A stretch of DNA of 64,000 nucleotides, taken from NCBI RefSeq assembly GCF_036250735.1, contig NZ_CP109430.1:9362001-9426000 (forward strand). The letters are read 5' to 3'. The translations under genes and the position numbers were made by a program. Every line of letters starts with the position of its first letter. Positions within the stretch are counted from its first letter, which is position 1. The DNA is from Streptosporangium sp. NBC_01495. GTDB lineage: Bacteria; Actinomycetota; Actinomycetes; Streptosporangiales; Streptosporangiaceae. Shown here in pieces: positions 54,999-63,783 of this stretch. A model generated the notes under the pieces. That model was not told the origin of the DNA. It did not search any database and saw nothing but the letters and a program-made list of their open reading frames with translations.

Positions 54999-55840
54999 GA
55001 GGTGGCTCCCAGGAAGTAGCGCAGGTAGCGGGGGTCGGCCTCGGCCATCGAGAGCAGAACGAAGAAGTCGGCCGTACCGAAGTCGAGGTCGTGGGCGGGC
55101 GGGCCGCACACCCAGGCGCCCAGCCGCACGTACCCGCGCAGCAGCGGCGGCAGCGGCGCCCGTCCCGGCCTCGTGGCGGCCGTACGCTCCGAGGCGTCCT
55201 CCCGCTGCGGCGGCACGGCCCCGGGCCCGACCGGGGGTGCCGGAACGAGCCCGGAGCCGGCCGAGGGGGCCGGATCGTCTCTCCGGCGCGGAGAGCCGGA
55301 GGCCGGACCCTCTCGCCAGGGGCGGTGCGGCGTGACGCGGTAGCCCGGCGGGGAGAGCGGCACCCGCTCCATGATCCCGGCGGCCTCGGCCACCGGCACC
55401 GAGCAGCACCCGGCCAGCCAGCCGTACCCCCCGGCCACCATGTAGCGGGCGATTCCCGCCCACATCAGCCCGAGCACCGCACCGCCCCGGTGGCTAGGGT
55501 GCACGCAGGCCCTGCCGGCCTCGACCATGTTCCCCCGGATACCGGCCAGCGCGCCGAGGTCGAACTCGGAGTCGGAGTAGAGGCGATCGGCCCGGCGGGG
55601 GCCGAGCAGCCGGTAGGTGCCGACGACCTCACCCGTGTCGTCGCACCTCACCAGAAGGTGGTCGCAGTAGGCGTCGAGCGGATCGACGTCCAGGCCGGTG
55701 ATGGGACTGTCCAGCCGGGCGCCCATCTCCTCGGAGAAGACGCGGTGGCGCAGGCGCTGGGCCTCACGCATCTCGACGGCGGTAGCGGCCAGCCCGACGC
55801 TGTAGCGGGCGAGGCGCGGCTCCATGGGAAGGGTCGTCAT
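54995..55840 (-). CDS. olsB: GNAT N-acyltransferase of the OlsB type (L-ornithine N-acyltransferase)
   Basis: About 281 residues. The GNAT core has LRHRVFSEEMGARL, DPLDAYCDHLLVRCDDTGEV, VVGTYRLLGPRRADR and AGRACVHPSHRGGAVLGLMW, then YGWLAGCCSVPV. The family forms the first step of ornithine-lipid synthesis, N-acylating ornithine from acyl-ACP. Unusual is a Pro/Arg/Ala-rich insert of about 55 residues between HRPWREGP and LLRGYVRLGAWVCG, longer than I expect. The start is uncertain (ATG 55840 or later). Confidence 0.78.
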   Translation of the reverse strand: MTTLPMEPRLARYSVGLAATAVEMREAQRLRHRVFSEEMGARLDSPITGLDVDPLDAYCDHLLVRCDDTGEVVGTYRLLGPRRADRLYSDSEFDLGALAGIRGNMVEAGRACVHPSHRGGAVLGLMWAGIARYMVAGGYGWLAGCCSVPVAEAAGIMERVPLSPPGYRVTPHRPWREGPASGSPRRRDDPAPSAGSGLVPAPPVGPGAVPPQREDASERTAATRPGRAPLPPLLRGYVRLGAWVCGPPAHDLDFGTADFFVLLSMAEADPRYLRYFLGATS

Positions 55841-55955
55841 GAGTTCATGAAGACAGTCGCAGGTGACACGGGACCGGAGGGCCCCGCGAACTCCAGGCGT
55901 CCGGATGATGAACCGCATTCACGGTCGAATCCGGAGCCAAGTACCGTAGGAACCG

Positions 55956-57179
55956 ATGAACCAGCGCACGCTTCTGATCACGTTGAACGGCCCCGACCGA
56001 CCGGGCGTGACCTCACGCCTCTTCTCGGTCCTGGCCGGCTTTCCCGTCATCGTCGCCGACGTGGAGCAGGTCGTCATCCGCGGCCGGCTCACCCTCGGCG
56101 TCCTCGTCTCGTACGCGGGCGACACGCCGACCGGCACCGGCGGCACCCTCGGTGCCCTCTGGACCGCCGTCGAGCGGACCGCGGAGGATCTCGGACTGCA
56201 GGTGGAGCTGTCCACCGGCTCCGACCCGAAGGAGAAGCGGCGCAGGGGGCGGCTCGACGTCACCGTGCTCGGCTCGCCGCTGCAGCCCGCCGCCATGGCG
56301 GGCATCGCGGGGCGGATCGCCGCGGCCGGTGCCAACATCGACCGGATCGAGCGCCTGTCCAGCTACCCGGTGACCTGCATCGAGCTGTCCCTCTCCGGCG
56401 CCGACCCCGACACCCTCAGGGCGGAGCTCGCCGTCGAGGCGCACATCCAGCAGGTCGACGTGGCTGTGCAGCGGACCGGCCTGCACCGCAGGGCCAAGCG
56501 CCTGATCGTGATGGACGTCGACTCGACGCTCATCCAGGCCGAGGTGATCGAGTTGCTGGCGGCGCACGCCGGCTGCCTGGAGGAGGTCGCCAGGGTCACC
56601 GAGGAGGCGATGCGCGGCGAGCTCGACTTCGCCGAGTCGCTGCGCCGCCGGGTCGCGCTGCTCGAGGGTCTCTCGGAGGAGGTCTTCGAGAAGGTGCGCG
56701 AGGAGCTCGTGCTGACTCCCGGCGCCCGGACGCTGGTACGGACGCTCAAGCGGCTCGACTACCGGTTCGCCATCGTCAGCGGCGGGTTCACGCAGCTCAC
56801 CGACGCCCTCGTGGAGGACCTCGGGATCGACTACTCCGCGGCCAACACCCTGGAGGTCGTCGACGGCGTGCTGACCGGGCGGGTCGTCGGCGAGATCGTC
56901 GACCGGCCGGGCAAGGCACGGGCGCTGGAGCGCTTCGCCCGCGAGGCGGGGATCCCGATCAGCCAGACCGTGGCCATCGGCGACGGCGCCAACGACCTCG
57001 ACATGATCGCGGCGGCCGGTCTCGGCATCGCGTTCAACGCCAAGCCGGTGGTCCGCCGCGCCGCCGACACCGCGGTCAACGTGCCCTACCTCGACTCAAT
57101 CCTCTACCTGCTCGGCATCCCCCGCGCCGAGGTGGAGGACGCCGACGCCGAGGACGGTGTCACCCCCGCCGACCGTTGA
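55956..57179 (+). CDS. serB: Phosphoserine phosphatase
   Basis: 407 residues, last step of serine synthesis. Tandem ACT domains occupy about 1-175 (LLITLNGPDRPGVTSRLFSV; LDVTVLGSPLQPAAMAGIAG). The HAD domain has LIVMDVDSTLIQAEVIELLA, FAIVSGGFTQLTDAL and TVAIGDGANDLDMIAAAGLG. The long ACT-containing form is usual in actinobacteria. It is divergent from olsB and followed by repeat arrays at 57185-57445. Confidence 0.97.
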   Translation: MNQRTLLITLNGPDRPGVTSRLFSVLAGFPVIVADVEQVVIRGRLTLGVLVSYAGDTPTGTGGTLGALWTAVERTAEDLGLQVELSTGSDPKEKRRRGRLDVTVLGSPLQPAAMAGIAGRIAAAGANIDRIERLSSYPVTCIELSLSGADPDTLRAELAVEAHIQQVDVAVQRTGLHRRAKRLIVMDVDSTLIQAEVIELLAAHAGCLEEVARVTEEAMRGELDFAESLRRRVALLEGLSEEVFEKVREELVLTPGARTLVRTLKRLDYRFAIVSGGFTQLTDALVEDLGIDYSAANTLEVVDGVLTGRVVGEIVDRPGKARALERFAREAGIPISQTVAIGDGANDLDMIAAAGLGIAFNAKPVVRRAADTAVNVPYLDSILYLLGIPRAEVEDADAEDGVTPADR

Positions 57180-57184
57180 CCGAA

Positions 57185-57360
57185 CCGGGCCCGCGGACGA
57201 TCACGGCCACCGGCTTCGGACCGGGCTCACAGCCGGTCACGGCCACCGATTCCATCCCGGGCCTGCGGACGATCACCGCTACCGGCTTCGAACCGGGCCC
57301 ACAGCCGATCACGGCCACCGCCTCCGTCCCGGGCCCGTGGGCGGTCGCGGCCACCTGCTC
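57185..57360. repeat. 36-bp tandem repeats, about five copies
   Basis: CCGGGCCCGCGGACGATCAC plus GGCCACCGGCTTCGGA and variants repeat with a 36-bp period from just after the serB stop. Copies are degenerate (first to fifth differ at several positions). Confidence 0.85.
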
Positions 57361-57376
57361 CTCGGGGCGGTGAGCT

Positions 57377-57445
57377 ACCGGCTCCTTTGAACCACCGGCT
57401 CCTCAGAGCTAACCGGCTCCTCAGGGCTACCGGCTCCTCGGGGTG
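57377..57445. repeat. 17-18 bp repeats overlapping the FUSC gene stop
   Basis: ACCGGCTCCTCAGGGCT-like words start at 57377, 57394, 57412 and 57429. The last copy encodes the final codons and TAG of the leftward FUSC gene, so this array again begins at a gene end. Confidence 0.85.
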
Positions 57446-59538
57446 GTGAGGGAGGCCAGCCGTACGGCCTCGGCACCGAGACCCCGCAGGGCGGGCTGCG
57501 CGGCGGCGGCGTGCCTGATGCGCCGGCGCAGACCGGTCATCCTGTCGGCCGCGTCCTCGTGCAGATCGGCCAGCTCGGCGAGCTCGTCCAGGCGGCGGGC
57601 GGCCAGCGCGTCCACGTGCGCGCCGACCTCGTCGAGCACGGCGTCGAGATCGTCGGGCGGCACTCCGGCCCTCTCCGTCCTGACCGCCTCGGCGACCTTC
57701 TCCAGCCGGTCGGCGACGAGGTCGAGGACCGTCACCGTGGGCCCCGCCCCCTCCTCGGGCGGCGGCACCGCCAGCAGCGCGAGCGCGTTGTCCCGCAGCC
57801 TCCTGGCCGCCGTCAGCGCCTCCCTGAGCCGACGCGGCGCGCTGCCGCCCGGTTCCTTGTCCAGCAGGTCCAGGGAGTCGGCGAGCCGCCCCGCGGCGTC
57901 GGCCGCGGCGAAGCCCCGGGGGCCCACCTCGGCGAGGTCCCGGTCGATCAGCGACCGCACCAGGGCGGCGTGGCTGTCGAGCATCTCCGCGATCCCGGTG
58001 GTCAGCCGGGTCCGGTGTCCCCTCGGCCACAGCAGCCGGGCGAAGAGCAGCGCCAGCGCGCCGCCCGCGACCGTGAGTCCCACCCTGGCCGCCGCCGCGC
58101 CCCAGTCAAGCGGCAGGGAGAAGTCGGACAGCGTCAGCGAGAGCGGTGTGGAGAAGATCGCCCAGTATCCGTAGCCGGACCCGCGCAGCGCGAAGCCCAG
58201 CGCCGCGCAGACGGAGATGAAGAGCGTCAGGTACAGGTGACCCGGCGCGACCGCCAGCACCACCGCGGCGGCCACCGCGCCCACGGCCGTGCCCAGCACC
58301 CGCAGCAGCACCCGCTCCACCGTGTCGCGGTAGGCGGGGCGGAGGCTGACCGCCACGGTCACCACGAACCACTTCGCGTAGTGCTCGTGGATCAGCACCA
58401 TCAGCGTCATGGCCGTGACCACCGCCAGCCCCACCCGGACCGGGTGGTGACCGGCCGAGACCGCCGGCCTGCGGGGCCGTACGAACCTCGGCAGGCGGGG
58501 GCCCACCTCGACGCCCCCGGCGGCCTGCCGCGCCACCGAGCGCACCGCCATCGCGATCCGGTCCACACCCCCGCGGATCTGCCCCAGCAGCACGGCCGCG
58601 GGCAGCGGTGCCTCGCCCGCGCGGGCGGTTCCGCGGATCTCGTCCACCCGGTCGGCGAACCGCCCGATGGCGGCCAGCGCCTCCGGGAGCTCCGACGAAC
58701 CGCCGAGCAGCGCAGCCTCCCGCAGCGCGCGGGCCAGCGCCCCGACCGCCTCGTCCAGTTCCCGGTCCCACTCCGTCTCGACGCCCGTCTCCACGACCGC
58801 CGCGCGCAGTACGCGCAGCGCGATCGTCTGCTGGAAGACACGGGTCAGCGTGGCCGGCAGCCGCTCCGGCGACCGGTCGTCCTCCACGGAGATCCGGTAG
58901 AGGCAGAGCGCCCTGTCCAGGTCCTTCAGCGCGGTGACGGCCCGCCGGCGCAGCGGCTCCCAGCTCTCGTCCGCGAGCGGTGCCCTTCCCCCGGCCGCCA
59001 GGAGGTCGGCCAGCGCCGTACCGGCCTCCGCCACGGCCCTGCGGAGCGGCCGGAGCCGCCGTACCGGCCAGACCGCCACGACCAGCAGCACGGCCAGCAG
59101 GCCGCCGGCGGCCGTGGTCCCCATGTGGAGCGGCGCGCTCATGCCGGGAAGCGCGAAGTACGTCAGGGTCACGGAGAGCACCGCGGGGATGCCCAACGCC
59201 GGCCAGTAGACACCCGCCGCCGCGACCAGGCCGACCACCACCACGACGACCGGCCAGGGGCCGGGCCGGATGAGCGCGCCGAGACCGACGCCGCACGTGA
59301 CCGTGGTCGTGGTGACGAGCAATCTGCGGACGCGGTCGCCGTACGGCTGTCCCGGGGCGTCGCCGAAGAGCGTGAGATAGCCGCCCAGGGCCACCGAGGC
59401 GCCCCCCTGGAGGCGACCGAGGAGGACGCCGGCCATCAGGGGGAGGCAGATGGCCAGCGCGCACAGCAGGCCGTAGCCCCAGGCCGGACGACCGGAGAGC
59501 CGGAAGTCGGCGCGCAGCGCGCCGATGAGCCCCCGCAT
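57427..59538 (-). CDS. FUSC-family membrane transporter (aromatic-acid exporter type)
   Basis: 703 residues. The N-terminal membrane half (WGYGLLCALAICLPLMAGVL, LGGYLTLFGDAPGQPYGDRV, LLVVAVWPVRRLRPL) and a second TM set at about 400-530 (PVRVGLAVVTAMTLMVLIHE, HYAKWFVVTVAVSLRPAYRD, TVERVLLRVLGTAVGAVAAA) have helical cytoplasmic domains between and after them. The HYAKWFVVTV... RPAYRDT block is the FUSC signature. ATG 59538 follows GGGGTGG; the frame to 59700 is a shadow extension. It likely exports organic anions; the substrate is unknown. Confidence 0.88.
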   Translation of the reverse strand: MRGLIGALRADFRLSGRPAWGYGLLCALAICLPLMAGVLLGRLQGGASVALGGYLTLFGDAPGQPYGDRVRRLLVTTTTVTCGVGLGALIRPGPWPVVVVVVGLVAAAGVYWPALGIPAVLSVTLTYFALPGMSAPLHMGTTAAGGLLAVLLVVAVWPVRRLRPLRRAVAEAGTALADLLAAGGRAPLADESWEPLRRRAVTALKDLDRALCLYRISVEDDRSPERLPATLTRVFQQTIALRVLRAAVVETGVETEWDRELDEAVGALARALREAALLGGSSELPEALAAIGRFADRVDEIRGTARAGEAPLPAAVLLGQIRGGVDRIAMAVRSVARQAAGGVEVGPRLPRFVRPRRPAVSAGHHPVRVGLAVVTAMTLMVLIHEHYAKWFVVTVAVSLRPAYRDTVERVLLRVLGTAVGAVAAAVVLAVAPGHLYLTLFISVCAALGFALRGSGYGYWAIFSTPLSLTLSDFSLPLDWGAAAARVGLTVAGGALALLFARLLWPRGHRTRLTTGIAEMLDSHAALVRSLIDRDLAEVGPRGFAAADAAGRLADSLDLLDKEPGGSAPRRLREALTAARRLRDNALALLAVPPPEEGAGPTVTVLDLVADRLEKVAEAVRTERAGVPPDDLDAVLDEVGAHVDALAARRLDELAELADLHEDAADRMTGLRRRIRHAAAAQPALRGLGAEAVRLASLTTPRSR

Positions 59539-59590
59539 GCCACCCCCGATCGCGCCCCTCGCGCCTCCCCTCCCGGAAGCGCGCCGGGTC

Positions 59591-60064
59591 TCAGTGCTTC
59601 TTGGGGTTCCAGTGGGCGATCCCGCGACCGGCGTCGAGCCCGGCCCACCCGCCGTCGACCTCGATGACGGCGAACGCGCCGGGCGGGAACCCGGCGTCAC
59701 CGTCGACGTCGGTGAGCTGCCTGACCAGCTCGTGGACCCCGGGATTGTGGCCGACCAGGACCAGCGTGCGCACCTCGGGGTCGCTCCGCCGGATCAGCGT
59801 GAGCAACTCGTCGGAGTAGGCCTCGTATATGGCCGGTTCGATCAGGATCTCCGCATCGGGGAGTGCCAGGTCGGCAGTCTGCCTGGTGCGTACCGACGGC
59901 GAGCAGAGCACCAGGTCGGGGGTGAGGCCCATGCCGGCGAGGGCCGCGCCGACCTTGAGCGCGTCGCGCTCGCCGACATCGGTGAGGGGACGCTCACGGT
60001 CGGCGAGACCGGAGGTGTGAACCGCCTTGGCGTGGCGCAGGATGACGAGTGTGCGCGCCGTCAT
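59591..60064 (-). CDS. sixA: SixA-type histidine phosphatase
   Basis: 157 residues. The phosphatase RHG-like motif is LVILRHAKAVHTSGLADRER; the conserved LCSPSVRTRQTADLA and LVGHNPGVHELVRQL complete the site. Such proteins dephosphorylate phosphohistidine (in E. coli, SixA acts on phosphotransfer domains). The ATG at 60064 overlaps the stop of a tiny membrane-protein gene just upstream (ATGA). Distal stop at 59591. Confidence 0.9.
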   Translation of the reverse strand: MTARTLVILRHAKAVHTSGLADRERPLTDVGERDALKVGAALAGMGLTPDLVLCSPSVRTRQTADLALPDAEILIEPAIYEAYSDELLTLIRRSDPEVRTLVLVGHNPGVHELVRQLTDVDGDAGFPPGAFAVIEVDGGWAGLDAGRGIAHWNPKKH

Positions 60065-60165
60065 CGCGACGCCCACATGGCCAGACCCACGATCACCGCG
60101 AACACCGCGGCCATCGCCAGCAGGATGAGGACGAGTGTCTTGCCTCCGGAGGGCTGCTGTTCCAT
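60061..60165 (-). CDS. 34-residue single-pass membrane peptide overlapping sixA
   Basis: The peptide MEQQPSGGKTLVLILLAMAA then VFAVIVGLAMWASR has a polar start and one TM segment (about 10-30). Its TGA overlaps the sixA ATG (ATGA), so the two are translated together. The ribosome site is weak (GGGAAA). The gene is too short for routine calling. It may tether or modulate the phosphatase at the membrane; this is inference from overlap only. Confidence 0.65.
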   Translation of the reverse strand: MEQQPSGGKTLVLILLAMAAVFAVIVGLAMWASR

Positions 60166-60245
60166 ACCGGCCAGTTTCCCACCGGGGTGGTCCGCACACG
60201 CCGAAGGGGTGCACGCGGCCCGTGCACCCCTTCGTCAAACGTTGC

Positions 60246-62576
60246 TCAGCTGGAGACCTGCTCCGGCTCCCGGTCGGGGTTGACCTCCTCCGTCGGGGCG
60301 ATGCTCGCCGAACGACGCTTGGAGACGACGACCGCGGCGACGACGACACCCACCGCCAGCACCGTGATGCCGATGCGGAGCACGGGGTTGTCGGCGTAGG
60401 TCACCACGGCCGGGGCGATCAGCAGCGCCACGAGGTTCATCACCTTGAGGAGCGGGTTGATCGCCGGTCCGGCGGTGTCCTTGAACGGGTCACCGACGGT
60501 GTCACCGATGATGGTGGCCTCGTGGGCCGGCGAGCCCTTCCCGCCGTGATGGCCGTCCTCGACCAGCTTCTTGGCGTTGTCCCAGGCACCACCGGAGTTG
60601 GCCAGGAACACCGCCATGAGCGTGCCGCACGCGATGGCACCGGCCAGGAACGCGCCGAGCGGGGCGTACCCGAGGGCGAAACCGACGGCGATCGGGGTCA
60701 GCACGGCCAGCAGGCCGGGCGTGGCCAGCTCCCGCAGCGAGTCGCGGGTGCAGATGTCGACGACCCTGCCGTAGTCGGGCAGCTCCGTCCCCGCCATGAT
60801 GCCCGGCTTGGTGCGGAACTGCTCGCGTACCTCGAAGACCACCCGCCCGGCCGCGCGGCCGACCGCCATGATCGCCAGGCCGGAGAACATGAACACCACC
60901 GCGGCGCCGATGATCAGACCGACCAGCACGTTCGGGGAGTCGACGCTCAGGCTGAACGCGCTGAACGAGCCCAGCGCCTCCTTCACACTCGCCGTCGCGC
61001 CCGTCAGCTCGGTCTCGACCGCCGTACGGAACGCGCCGAACAGCGCGGTCGCGGCGAGCACGGCGGTGGCGATCGCGATGCCCTTGGTGATCGCCTTGGT
61101 GGTGTTGCCGACGGCGTCCAGCGAGGTGAGGACCTGGGCTCCCTCGCCCTCGACGTCGCCGGACATCTCGGCGATGCCCTGGGCGTTGTCGGAGACCGGG
61201 CCGAAGGTGTCCATCGACACGATCACGCCGACCGTGGTCAGCAGGCCGGTGCCCGCCAGCGCCACGGCGAAGAGCGCGATCGTGACGTTGCCGAAGCCCA
61301 GCAGGAAGGCTCCGTAGACGGCGGCTCCGATGATCAGCGCGGAGTAGACCGCCGACTCCAGGCCGACGCTGATGCCGGACAGGATGACCGTGGCGGGACC
61401 CGTACGGGAGCTCTCGCCGATGTCCCGCACCGGACGGCGGTTCGTCTCGGTGAAGTAGCCGGTGAGGATCTGGATGGCACTCGCCAGCACCAGGCCGATG
61501 AGCACCGCCCCGATCGCGATCAGGCGCGGGTCCGAGGTGACCGCGGCGATCTCCGGGCTCACACCGGTCAGCCCGGAGAAGCTGGCCGGCAGGTAGAGGT
61601 AGGCCGCGACGGCGACGAGGATCGCCGAGATGGCCGCCGAGATGAAGAAGCCCCGGTTGATCGCGGCCATCGCGTTGCGGTCGCCGGCACGCGGAGCGGT
61701 GACGAAGATGCCGATGATCGCCGTGATCACACCGATCATGGGCACGATCAGCGGGAACACCAGTCCCTCGACGCCGAAGGCCACCTTGCCCAGGATCAGG
61801 CTGGCGACGAGCATGACCGCGTAGGACTCGAACAGGTCGGCGGCCATGCCCGCGCAGTCGCCCACGTTGTCGCCGACGTTGTCGGCGATGGTGGCGGCGT
61901 TGCGCGGGTCGTCCTCGGGAATGCCCTGCTCGACCTTGCCGACCAGGTCGGCGCCGACATCGGCGGCCTTGGTGAAGATGCCTCCGCCGACTCGCATGAA
62001 CATGGCGAGCAGCGCGGCGCCGAAGCCGAAGCCCTCCAGCACGGCCGGGGCGTCGCCCCCGTAGGTGATCACCACCACGGCCGCGCCGAGGAGGCCGAGG
62101 CCAACGGTGATCATTCCGGCCACGCCGCCGGTGCGGAAGGCGATCCGCATGGCGACCTTCTCACCGGCCGTGCGGGCCGCGGCGGCGACGCGGACGTTGC
62201 CTCGGACCGCCAGCCACATGCCGATGAATCCGGTGAGCGCGGAGAACAGCGCGCCGACGACGAAGAACGCCGATCTGCCGATCCTCACGCTGGTCGTCTC
62301 GGCCGGGAGAAGATACAGCAGGAACGGGATCAGAATGACGAACAACGCGAGCGTCCGGAACTGCCGCGTAAGATACGCGGAAGCCCCTTCCTGGACGGCT
62401 CTCGCGATGTTCTGCATGCGTTCGGTGCCTTGATCGGCGGCCAGCACCTCCCGCACCAACGTGCTGGCGACGGCGAGTGCGAGCAGGGCGACGGCGGCGA
62501 CCACGATCACGATGGTGGAGTGGTAACCACTCAGGGATACCGCTGGCTCTGCAGCGGCGAGATGGAGCACAGACAT
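60246..62576 (-). CDS. hppA: Membrane-bound proton-pumping pyrophosphatase (K+-independent type)
   Basis: 776 residues, about 16 TM helices. It couples hydrolysis of pyrophosphate to H+ export. The active-site loops include GGGIFTKAADVGADLVGKVE and VGDNVGDCAGMAADLFESYA and, in the C-terminal half, GDTVGDPFKDTAGPAINPLL. The segment GNTTKAITKG has Lys where K+-dependent pumps have Ala, so the enzyme should not need potassium. It lies downstream of bldG and the anti-sigma gene as in Streptomyces, separated by 750 bp of repeat-rich DNA. Confidence 0.97.
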   Translation of the reverse strand: MSVLHLAAAEPAVSLSGYHSTIVIVVAAVALLALAVASTLVREVLAADQGTERMQNIARAVQEGASAYLTRQFRTLALFVILIPFLLYLLPAETTSVRIGRSAFFVVGALFSALTGFIGMWLAVRGNVRVAAAARTAGEKVAMRIAFRTGGVAGMITVGLGLLGAAVVVITYGGDAPAVLEGFGFGAALLAMFMRVGGGIFTKAADVGADLVGKVEQGIPEDDPRNAATIADNVGDNVGDCAGMAADLFESYAVMLVASLILGKVAFGVEGLVFPLIVPMIGVITAIIGIFVTAPRAGDRNAMAAINRGFFISAAISAILVAVAAYLYLPASFSGLTGVSPEIAAVTSDPRLIAIGAVLIGLVLASAIQILTGYFTETNRRPVRDIGESSRTGPATVILSGISVGLESAVYSALIIGAAVYGAFLLGFGNVTIALFAVALAGTGLLTTVGVIVSMDTFGPVSDNAQGIAEMSGDVEGEGAQVLTSLDAVGNTTKAITKGIAIATAVLAATALFGAFRTAVETELTGATASVKEALGSFSAFSLSVDSPNVLVGLIIGAAVVFMFSGLAIMAVGRAAGRVVFEVREQFRTKPGIMAGTELPDYGRVVDICTRDSLRELATPGLLAVLTPIAVGFALGYAPLGAFLAGAIACGTLMAVFLANSGGAWDNAKKLVEDGHHGGKGSPAHEATIIGDTVGDPFKDTAGPAINPLLKVMNLVALLIAPAVVTYADNPVLRIGITVLAVGVVVAAVVVSKRRSASIAPTEEVNPDREPEQVSS

Positions 62577-63005
62577 CCGACTCTCCTTGGCAAGACGGGA
62601 ACACGTCCTGCCCGGAGTGCGCTGCGGTGAGTGTTAGGCGGCTGGAGCGGCGCACATCCGGGATGGTTGGCAGTGCCGCTTCCAGTTGCAGACCCCCACG
62701 GAGTGCGGCTCGCGTGCGGGCCGCTCCGAAGGATAAACCTTGGCCGGTTCCGGGAGTCTACGCAGCGACGACGCGGATATGAAGTCTCTGCCCAGGTCCA
62801 ATTGACGGCACGACCGGTGCCTCTCGGCGCCCGACCTGCTTATGAGGTCATTTCACCCGTCACACCTGTCCCTCGACCCCTGTTTCTCCCCAGTTTCAGG
62901 CAAGAAACATCCAAATTAAGTTTTGACCGAAATTGAGATCCCCTCGGGGAACGACCGGGCGCGCCACGGAAGATCATCCGGCTGACGGCCACCCCTCCGA
63001 ACGCG

Positions 63006-63311
63006 TCCACGTGAACGCCATCGGCGCCCCTTCGACCGGACGACGACCAGCCCTCCCCGACCGAACCGCAGACGGCCCTCCGGCCAGGCGACAGGCTGTC
63101 CTCCCGGCGAACAACCGGGCATGTCCATGTGGACGTCACAGGCGTCCGGTCAGGCGGCCGTTCGCCCTCCCCAACCGCACCGGCGCCCCTCCCACCGGGC
63201 GACGCCCGTCCTCCCCGCTTCCCGACGAACAACCGGGCATGTCCGCGTGACTCACCGGCCGCGTACCCTCCCCAACGAACAGCCGGGCGCGTCCACATGG
63301 ACACGCCCGGC
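63006..63311. repeat. About 118-bp direct repeats with palindromes
   Basis: GTCCACGTGAAC (63006), GTCCATGTGGAC (63123), GTCCGCGTGACTC (63241) and GTCCACATGGAC (63291) begin similar units (spacing 117, 118, 50); GAACAACCGGGCATGTCC precedes two of them. The last palindrome is the core of the operon's terminator, and the others look like decayed copies. Confidence 0.75.
63282..63311 (-). terminator. Terminator of the bldG operon
   Basis: GCCGGGCG and GTCCA pair with TGGAC and CGCCCGGC (13 bp, one internal mismatch, loop CA), 18 bp after the stop of the downstream gene (63329). No U-tract. Confidence 0.7.
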
Positions 63312-63328
63312 CGCCGAAGTCTTCTTTG

Positions 63329-63781
63329 TCAGACCGGAGACATTCCGTTCGTCGCCGCCGGCCAGCTCATGCGAATGCACATGCCCTTCTGGCTCGGGTA
63401 GACCTGAACGTCGTCGGCCAGCCCCGCGATGACCGCGATGCCGAAACCGGCCATCAGGTCATCGGGAAGCTGCCCGAACGGATCGTCGAACCCCAGAAGG
63501 GCGCGATCATGCTCCAGCTCGTCACTATCGCTGGGGGCGGAGTCGGTGACTGTCACCTCGAAACGCCCCAAGTCATCACGTAGCTCGATCCGGATCGGCT
63601 CCCCCGGACAGTGGAGGCGATGTGCCTCCACGGCCCGTGAGCATGCCTCACCGACAGCGAGCCTTACCTCGTCCAGCAGCGACTCCTGCACGCCGGTGCG
63701 CCTGGCGATGGCCGTGGCGACCAGGCGTGCCGTCCGCACATGCGCGGGGAGAGCGCTGAACGTCAGCTCGACGGTAGCCAC
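63329..63781 (-). CDS. Anti-sigma factor-like ATP-binding protein (SpoIIAB/RsbW fold), BldG partner
   Basis: 150 residues of the GHKL ATPase fold. LDEVRLAVGEACSRAVEAHR is the N-box region (Asn replaced by Ser in EACSRAVEA), with the G-box segment ELRDDLGRFEVTVTDSAPSD and the end MAGFGIAVIAGLADDVQVYP. In Streptomyces the gene next to bldG encodes such a kinase, which phosphorylates and binds BldG. Here its start is 2 bp after bldG. The changed N box makes catalytic ability uncertain. Confidence 0.88.
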   Translation of the reverse strand: MATVELTFSALPAHVRTARLVATAIARRTGVQESLLDEVRLAVGEACSRAVEAHRLHCPGEPIRIELRDDLGRFEVTVTDSAPSDSDELEHDRALLGFDDPFGQLPDDLMAGFGIAVIAGLADDVQVYPSQKGMCIRMSWPAATNGMSPV

Positions 63782-63783
63782 GA

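Larger units (their letters stand above)
62577..63328. other. Gene-free 752-bp region between hppA and the bldG operon
   Basis: 62577-62940 is the upstream region of hppA. I saw no gene or tRNA in it and could not fix a promoter. 62940-63311 is a series of degenerate direct repeats of about 118 bp, each with a GTCCAYRTGGAC-like palindrome, ending in the terminator at 63282-63311. Confidence 0.55.

Noticed and set aside
60135-62630. An 831-codon rightward frame over hppA
   Set aside because: Antisense shadow of hppA, rich in Asp/Arg/His/Gly without motifs.
62577-63328. tRNA or riboswitch in the long gap before hppA
   Set aside because: I found no cloverleaf or known aptamer core, only degenerate repeats and hairpins.
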